Shown: piece after piece, positions 1 to 4,420 of the stretch
Layout: each line of letters starts with the position of its first letter
How positions within the stretch are numbered: the first letter of the stretch is position 1
Origin: Flavobacteriales bacterium
Lineage (GTDB): Bacteria; Bacteroidota; Bacteroidia; Flavobacteriales_D; Crocinitomicaceae
NCBI GenBank assembly: GCA_018665005.1
Contig: JABJEE010000225.1
Coordinates: 1-6,090, forward strand
Direction: 5' to 3'
DNA: 6,090 bases
Notes under the pieces: model-generated
The model's input: only the letters and a program-made list of their open reading frames with translations
Told to the model about the DNA's origin: nothing
Database searches by the model: none
Position numbers and translations under genes: made by a program

Positions 1-801
1 GCTCGTGAAAATGAGCTCCCCAGTTGCGCTGTTGATGGTCGCTTCTATATTATTTGGATCATTAAGTAGACCTGGAGTTGGGGATGTGAAGGAAAAACCA
101 GTTTCAAATGGAACAGGAATAGGATTGTTGGGTGGGTCATATATCCCAGTTGGGAAATGATCGTATGGGATTCCAAACTCAAATAGCATTGAGTCTAGGT
201 CAGGATCTACAGCATTCATGTTATATCTGTATTCAGATCCGGCACATGTTACGAAGTATGGTGATTGCAAAAATTGAGGAGATGAATCTGTACAGTCATT
301 AATGGTACTATTAGGTGACGGAAACATTGTTGCCGCTATTGTGATACCATAGGAGGATGGGTCATTAATATTTGTGAGCGCATTACTTCGAGAGAAGTTT
401 TCATAAGTAAATATCCATCCTTCGTTCGGAGGCGTACCTGCAAGAATGATATCTCTGCGGTAAACGACTTGCTCTATCGCTCCAGAGCCATTTCCTCCCG
501 CACTACCTATTCCACACTCAAGCATTGGCGGAGAACCGACAACTTCAGTACAGCTCGGAGAGATATCCGCTCTTGAAACAAAATCTAATGTGATTTGACT
601 AATGGATGGATGATTCCATACTCGGACCGTTTCTGAAACTACATTGACCTCAGCTCCGTTGCAGTCCCTGTAAAAAACCAATTCAAAAGTGTACACTCCT
701 CCAGCTCCACATCTCCATGTAAGCTCACCGCCCATGACATGCGAAGCAGACGCCATGTTGGATGTGAAAAGCATGAAAATTAAAAAAGCTAACTTTTGCA
801 T
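1..801 (-). CDS. Secreted gliding-associated-type surface protein, N-terminal part (partial, C-terminus beyond left edge)
   Basis: An open frame of 267 codons runs without a stop from the ATG at 801 to the window edge. Residues 1-19 form a signal peptide (K3, a hydrophobic core at 4-12, and ASA before S20), so export by Sec is expected. The mature protein opens with SHVMGGELTWRC, followed by FYRDCNG at 43-49 and YENFSRSNALTNIND at 133-147. This module heads many long Bacteroidota proteins annotated as PKD-containing or gliding motility-associated C-terminal domain proteins. Six cysteines (31, 47, 84, 96, 170, 186) could form disulfides outside the cell. Residues 195-210, with D199, D201 and D203, followed by NSATGELIFTS at 257-267, resemble a cadherin/Ig-like repeat. 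Such proteins are usually large, cell-surface or secreted by T9SS, and end in a sorting domain; that end is not visible here. Exact function is unknown. The gene lies 57 bp after the M16 gene on the same strand. Its G+C content looks higher than that of the operon upstream. Confidence 0.85.
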   Translation of the reverse strand, partial: MQKLAFLIFMLFTSNMASASHVMGGELTWRCGAGGVYTFELVFYRDCNGAEVNVVSETVRVWNHPSISQITLDFVSRADISPSCTEVVGSPPMLECGIGSAGGNGSGAIEQVVYRRDIILAGTPPNEGWIFTYENFSRSNALTNINDPSSYGITIAATMFPSPNSTINDCTDSSPQFLQSPYFVTCAGSEYRYNMNAVDPDLDSMLFEFGIPYDHFPTGIYDPPNNPIPVPFETGFSFTSPTPGLLNDPNNIEATINSATGELIFTS

Positions 802-817
802 AATAGGTTAACGAGGA

Positions 818-834
818 ATAATACGTAGTATTAT
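818..834. repeat. 17-bp perfect inverted repeat (7-bp arms, 3-nt centre)
   Basis: The arms ATAATAC (818-824) and GTATTAT (828-834) are exact reverse complements around a GTA centre. The repeat lies in the 57-bp gap between the end of the non-catalytic M16 gene and the start of the secreted-protein gene. The stem is AT-rich and no run of T follows it on the minus strand, so it is a poor intrinsic terminator. An operator or a chance palindrome in AT-rich DNA are the alternatives. Confidence 0.5.
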
Positions 835-850
835 AACGGAAGTGACAAAA
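819..850 (-). promoter_or_regulatory. Possible weak Bacteroidota-type promoter for the 801-1 gene
   Basis: On the minus strand a TTTTG (850-846) matches the -33 element. It is followed 18 nt later by TACGTATT (827-820), which matches four of the six defined bases of TAnnTTTG. The resulting leader would be very short. The inverted repeat at 818-834 covers the proposed -7 element. Read-through from the operon upstream is an equally good explanation for expression, so this is a tentative call. Confidence 0.22.
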
Positions 851-858
851 TAAAGTTG

Positions 859-2115
859 CTAACCGGCAGATACAATGGACAAGGAGTCCCATTGAAGATA
901 CTTTTTTGAAATAGACTTCAACTCTTCTGTTTGAATTTGATGGATGCGTTCAATATAACGATTGTAGAATTCCATATCCAAAGAATACGCGTCAACACTA
1001 AGAAACAAGTCCATCATGGCATAAGGACCATCTGCCGCTTTTAGCATTTGGCCTAAAAGATAATTTTTAACCAGTTCCAATTCACTTTTATCGATAAATT
1101 GGGTGTTGAGCAATTCGATTTCTTTTTTTATTTCGTTCAAAGAGGCTTCCCGATGCTCTGTTCCGACCTCAGAGCCAATAATAAAATATCCTGAACCACC
1201 CGTTTCTGCTAAGGTTGATCCAATTCCATAGGTATAGCCTTTGTCTTCACGAATATTTTTCATTAGTCTGCTCCCAAAATAATCCCCCAGAACCGTGTTT
1301 AAAATGGAAAAATCAAAGAAGTCATCATGGGTTTTGTTAAACATGGTTTTTCCAATACGAATAGCAGATTGTACTGCAGATTTTTTTTCTTCATGGAATA
1401 CCCCTGCAGCATTACAGAAATTTTTAAAATAAGTCATTGGTGATGATATGCAGGAGGGTTTGCAACGTTCTGTGATTTTTATAATTTCTTTACTGTCCAG
1501 ATTACCCACCACGGCTATTTTATAGAGCCCGTTTTTAATCCATTCATCATGAAAATCGACAATTTCTTTTTTTGAAATGTTGTCGAAATCACTTATCTGT
1601 ACAAGCTCATCATATGGCGTGTTGAAAAATATTTTCTCTTGAAATTTTCTTTGGGCAGTAAATCCCACCTTTGCTGAGTTGATTTTAAACCGTTCTCTTT
1701 TTTCTGTTATTTTCTCCGCAATTTCTTTGTCCGGGAAAATAGCGTCCTGAATGGAATCATAAATCAAACAAAAAGCTTCAAAAATATTATTCTTTAAGGC
1801 AAAAATGGAAATCAATACGCCTTCGTGTGAGAGGCCGATATCAAAATACGCGCCCAGTTGATCAATTTGATTATGAATTTCGGTTGAGCTGCATTGTTTT
1901 GTACCAGATAGCAATAGTGATGAGCATATAGAAACAATTGCGTTTCGATCCTTTCTTAATCCCGCATCAAAATATAAATCTATTCTTGAAGTTTCATTGG
2001 GTACATCCGGCATCCATAACAATTTCACTGATTCATTTATCCACAATTCCTGAGGCTTAACAAAACTGATTTTTTCTATTTTTTGTGTCGTTGGTGCAGT
2101 ATTTCTATTTGGCAT
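859..2115 (-). CDS. M16 family peptidase-like subunit, non-catalytic (R/Y subunit)
   Basis: This 418-residue protein has the two-lobed architecture and length of M16B (mitochondrial processing peptidase-like) subunits but cannot be a zinc protease alone. Where the family has HxxEH, it reads SICSS at about 62-66, just before the conserved LLLSGT, so both His ligands and the catalytic Glu are gone. The C-terminal half instead keeps the substrate-binding signature GDYFGSRLMKNIREDKGYTYG (277-297), with the R289/Y296 pair. Heterodimers built this way are established for mitochondrial processing peptidase and for the Sphingomonas sp. A1 pair SPH2681/SPH2682. The inferred partner is the HxxEH protein encoded immediately upstream, whose reading frame it overlaps by 11 bp; this suggests translational coupling and matched stoichiometry. 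No signal peptide or membrane segment is seen at the N-terminus (MPNRNTAPTTQKIEK), so a cytoplasmic location is predicted. The start at 2115 is the first ATG, and no Shine-Dalgarno sequence precedes it. The stop is TAG. The substrate is unknown. Confidence 0.92.
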   Translation of the reverse strand: MPNRNTAPTTQKIEKISFVKPQELWINESVKLLWMPDVPNETSRIDLYFDAGLRKDRNAIVSICSSLLLSGTKQCSSTEIHNQIDQLGAYFDIGLSHEGVLISIFALKNNIFEAFCLIYDSIQDAIFPDKEIAEKITEKRERFKINSAKVGFTAQRKFQEKIFFNTPYDELVQISDFDNISKKEIVDFHDEWIKNGLYKIAVVGNLDSKEIIKITERCKPSCISSPMTYFKNFCNAAGVFHEEKKSAVQSAIRIGKTMFNKTHDDFFDFSILNTVLGDYFGSRLMKNIREDKGYTYGIGSTLAETGGSGYFIIGSEVGTEHREASLNEIKKEIELLNTQFIDKSELELVKNYLLGQMLKAADGPYAMMDLFLSVDAYSLDMEFYNRYIERIHQIQTEELKSISKKYLQWDSLSIVSAG

Positions 2116-3346
2116 TATTGCAAACTTTTAATAAGGAACAATTTGTTTTTACAAAGGTGTTTTTGGCAAATGAAATCAGGTCAATTGCTTCTATTTTTTG
2201 ATAAATTAAAGCGTCTTCATTGATGCCATTCGCGTCACCTAATAACTCAAAAAATGAAAGATTAATGGAGCGATTTAAAAGGCCTTGTTCTTGAAACGCT
2301 TTGGCAGTACTTATTTTATTTTTTATTCCTATTAATTTTTCAGCATCAATACCTGATTCTTTTATCTCATTAAGTATTCGCCATAATTGATCATCTAGTT
2401 GCTCAAAACTCACTCCCTCAGCCAGTTTTCCACTTATGACAAACAATCCATCATCTAGAGAACCGGTTATAAATGCATTAATTTCAGTAACCAACTCAAG
2501 TTCCTTTTTTAAGGAAATATTCAAAACAGATGAACTGTCTTTTCCTACAGCATCACTCATGATGTCCCCTAAATAGTAATCAGAACTCTTTCGCGTACCC
2601 ATATTAAAAGCATAATAAAAAGCATTGGCAGGAACATCTCGATTGATACTTTTACTTTTGAATTCTTTTTGTTTGGGTTCTTGAGGATTGAGTCTCTCGG
2701 GTTTAAGTGCTGAGGGTATTTCTTCAAAATAGGTTTCTATTTGTCTACGAATTTTTGAATTATCGAAATTACCAGAGACACATAAAATGGCATTTGACGG
2801 ATGGTAATATTTTTTAAAAAAAGATTTAACATCGGTCATAGTTGCATTCTCAATATGCGAGATATCTTTTCCAATAGTTGCCCACTTATACGGGTGCTTT
2901 TCATATGCCAATGGTCTTAATTCTAACCAAACATCACCATAAGGTTGGTTGAGGTAGCGCTGCTTAAATTCTTCAATCACTACATTGCGTTGTACCTCAA
3001 GACTTTTTTCAGTAAATGCCAATGACAACATTCGATCACTTTCCAACCATAGTGCTGTTTCAATGTTTTGAGCTGGAATTATTTCGTAATAATTTGTGAT
3101 ATCATTACTTGTAAAGGCATTGCTTTCACCTCCAGCTTTTTGTAATTCTTTGTCAAAATCTGATATGTTTATTGATCCTCCAAACATGAGATGCTCAAAC
3201 AGGTGGGCAAATCCTGTTTTTTGTTCGCTTTCGTCTCTTGCACCTACATCATATAATGTGTTTACAACGGCCATTGGAGTGGTTTTGTCTTGGTGCAGTA
3301 AAACGGTTAACCCATTTTTAAGTTTGTATCGTTGAAATTCAACCAT
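2105..3346 (-). CDS. M16 family zinc metallopeptidase, catalytic (HxxEH) subunit
   Basis: This 413-residue protein carries the inverted zinc motif HLFEH at 48-52: His48 and His52 are predicted zinc ligands and Glu51 the general base. Glu126 in QRNVVIEEFKQR (119-130) is the likely third ligand, about 74 residues downstream as the family requires. The N-terminal start (YKLKNGLTVLL, 7-17) and GARDESEQKTGFAHLFEHLMFGG (35-57) are typical of M16B peptidases, which cleave peptides or unfolded polypeptides inside a closed chamber. The C-terminal lobe is present, but the R/Y pair is not: the equivalent positions read roughly K280 and T287 in LKKELELVTEI. The missing substrate-binding half is supplied by the overlapping downstream gene, so the two probably form an obligate heterodimer (inference). 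There is no signal peptide, so a cytoplasmic enzyme is expected, unlike many exported M16 proteases of Bacteroidota. The ATG lies 2 bp after the stop of the upstream flavoprotein gene, which supports co-transcription. The stop is TAG. Confidence 0.94.
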   Translation of the reverse strand: MVEFQRYKLKNGLTVLLHQDKTTPMAVVNTLYDVGARDESEQKTGFAHLFEHLMFGGSINISDFDKELQKAGGESNAFTSNDITNYYEIIPAQNIETALWLESDRMLSLAFTEKSLEVQRNVVIEEFKQRYLNQPYGDVWLELRPLAYEKHPYKWATIGKDISHIENATMTDVKSFFKKYYHPSNAILCVSGNFDNSKIRRQIETYFEEIPSALKPERLNPQEPKQKEFKSKSINRDVPANAFYYAFNMGTRKSSDYYLGDIMSDAVGKDSSSVLNISLKKELELVTEINAFITGSLDDGLFVISGKLAEGVSFEQLDDQLWRILNEIKESGIDAEKLIGIKNKISTAKAFQEQGLLNRSINLSFFELLGDANGINEDALIYQKIEAIDLISFAKNTFVKTNCSLLKVCNNAK

Positions 3347-3348
3347 GA

Positions 3349-4296
3349 CTATAATTTAAATTCATTTAATTCTTTTTGAGCGATTTGGAATTCATTTATA
3401 ATTTGAGAAACGATTTCTCCAGCAGGTAATATTTCATCGAGAATACCTGAGACCTGTCCGATTTCAAGTTCTCCCTCTGCTAAATCACCAATAAACATAC
3501 CCTTCTTAGCTCTCCCTCTGCCCAATAGGTTTTTAATTTCCTCCGTTGATGCCTTTTTTTGATACGCATCTTCAATCTTTTGATAAAAATCATTTTTTAT
3601 TAGCCGTACTGGAGTCAATTCTTTTAAAGTCAGTTTTGTGTCACCTTCTTTACAGTTTAAAACTGCATTTTTAAAATTAATATGTGCACTTGATTCCTGA
3701 CTAACTACAAACCGACTTCCAATTTGTACTGCATCTGCACCTAAAGCAATACAAGCAAGCATTGATTTTCCTTCTGCGATACCTCCGGCCGCAATTACAG
3801 GAATGGATACGGCTTTTTTAACCATTGGAATAAGACATAAAGTGGTGGTTTCATCATGTCCATTATGACCTCCTGCTTCAAATCCTTCAGCAACGATTGC
3901 ATCGACGCCTGCCAGCTCTGCTTTTAAGGCAAACTTCACACTCGATACCACATGAACAACGATTATTCCTTTTGATTTTAATAGAGAAGTATAAGTTTTG
4001 GGATTTCCTGCCGATGTAAATACGATAGGGACCTTATGCTTTATTATCGTGTTGATGTGTTCTTCAATATTAGGATACAGCATAGGAAGATTCACTGCAA
4101 AAGGTTGATTAGTATTGCTTTTGCATTTATTGATTTGTTCATCCAATACATCAGGGTACATTGATCCTGATCCAATTATTCCTAACCCTCCTGAATTTGA
4201 AACTGCAGATGCCAATTCCCAGCCTGAGCACCAAATCATACCGGCTTGAATCAAAGGATATTTAACTTTAAAAAGTTTTGTGATAGCTGTACTCAT
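3349..4296 (-). CDS. FMN-dependent nitronate monooxygenase / FabK-type enoyl-ACP reductase family protein
   Basis: This complete 315-residue protein is a TIM-barrel flavoprotein of the 2-nitropropane dioxygenase superfamily. Visible signatures are the N-terminal YPLIQAGMIW (13-22) and SNSGGLGIIG (33-42), and AEGFEAGGHNGHDETTT (136-152) with the probable catalytic His144. Phosphate-side FMN contacts follow in IPVIAAGGI (165-173) and ALGADAVQIGSRF (184-196), and EIGQVSGIL (278-286) lies near the C-terminus. Family members either oxidise toxic alkyl nitronates with O2, or, as FabK, reduce the enoyl-ACP double bond in fatty acid synthesis using NAD(P)H. The EAGGH segment and the length fit both, so no gene symbol is given. 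The protein is soluble, with no signal peptide. It is first in the three-gene operon, 2 bp before the M16 catalytic gene, and has its own upstream promoter candidate. The ATG at 4296 places the conserved barrel start at residue 13, as usual in the family. The stop is TAG. Why it sits with a protease is not explained by known pathways. Confidence 0.88.
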   Translation of the reverse strand: MSTAITKLFKVKYPLIQAGMIWCSGWELASAVSNSGGLGIIGSGSMYPDVLDEQINKCKSNTNQPFAVNLPMLYPNIEEHINTIIKHKVPIVFTSAGNPKTYTSLLKSKGIIVVHVVSSVKFALKAELAGVDAIVAEGFEAGGHNGHDETTTLCLIPMVKKAVSIPVIAAGGIAEGKSMLACIALGADAVQIGSRFVVSQESSAHINFKNAVLNCKEGDTKLTLKELTPVRLIKNDFYQKIEDAYQKKASTEEIKNLLGRGRAKKGMFIGDLAEGELEIGQVSGILDEILPAGEIVSQIINEFQIAQKELNEFKL

Positions 4297-4320
4297 AGGA
4301 TATATTTTATTTTCCGAAAA

Positions 4321-4354
4321 CGAAAATAATTAATTATAATCTATACTACTCAAA
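4321..4354 (-). promoter_or_regulatory. Bacteroidota-type promoter for the three-gene operon
   Basis: On the minus strand TTTG (4354-4351, within TTTTG) is followed after 22 nt by TATTTTCG (4328-4321), which matches five of the six defined bases of the Bacteroidota -7 consensus TAnnTTTG. The spacing is within the reported range for the -33 to -7 gap. Transcription would begin near 4315, giving a leader of about 20 nt before the ATG at 4296. That leader is A-rich and has no Shine-Dalgarno sequence, as is usual in this phylum. This is a pattern match only, with no experimental support. Confidence 0.5.
4326..4337. promoter_or_regulatory. 12-bp perfect palindrome in the divergent promoter region (possible operator)
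   Basis: ATAATTAATTAT is its own reverse complement. It overlaps the last three bases of the proposed minus-strand -7 element and extends into the spacer, a position where a dimeric repressor could block the operon promoter. All bases are A or T in a very AT-rich region, so chance is a serious alternative. Confidence 0.3.
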
Positions 4355-4394
4355 AGCCGTGTACATTAAAATATTTTTTTGCGTTATTTTGTTG

Positions 4395-4402
4395 TATCTT
4401 AG
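4395..4402 (+). promoter_or_regulatory. Candidate -7 promoter element for the 4421 gene
   Basis: TATCTTAG matches five of the six defined bases of the Bacteroidota -7 consensus TAnnTTTG. It lies 18 bp before the ATG at 4421, so the leader would be only about a dozen bases. The nearest TTTG (4378-4381) is 13 bp upstream of it, which is shorter than the usual -33 to -7 gap, so the -33 element is weak or absent. A tandem CTAACA pair (4403-4414) fills most of the leader. Confidence 0.42.
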
Positions 4403-4420
4403 CTAACACTAACATTTTAC

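Noticed and set aside
818..834. Inverted repeat as a rho-independent terminator for the operon
   Set aside because: The stem is only 7 bp and AT-rich, and no T-run follows on the minus strand, so it is listed as a repeat rather than a terminator.
859..2115. Non-catalytic M16 subunit as a decayed pseudogene
   Set aside because: The frame is intact and full length, and the R/Y substrate-binding segment is well preserved, which fits a working partner subunit rather than decay.
2810..2822. T6A7 run inside the catalytic M16 gene, a possible slippery site or sequencing frameshift
   Set aside because: The frame continues intact through it and encodes the ordinary family sequence KSFFKKYYHPS, so no slippage or frameshift needs to be invoked.
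3096..3335. 79-codon open frame on the plus strand
   Set aside because: It lies wholly antisense to the well-supported HxxEH region of the catalytic M16 gene and shows no recognisable domain; it is a shadow.
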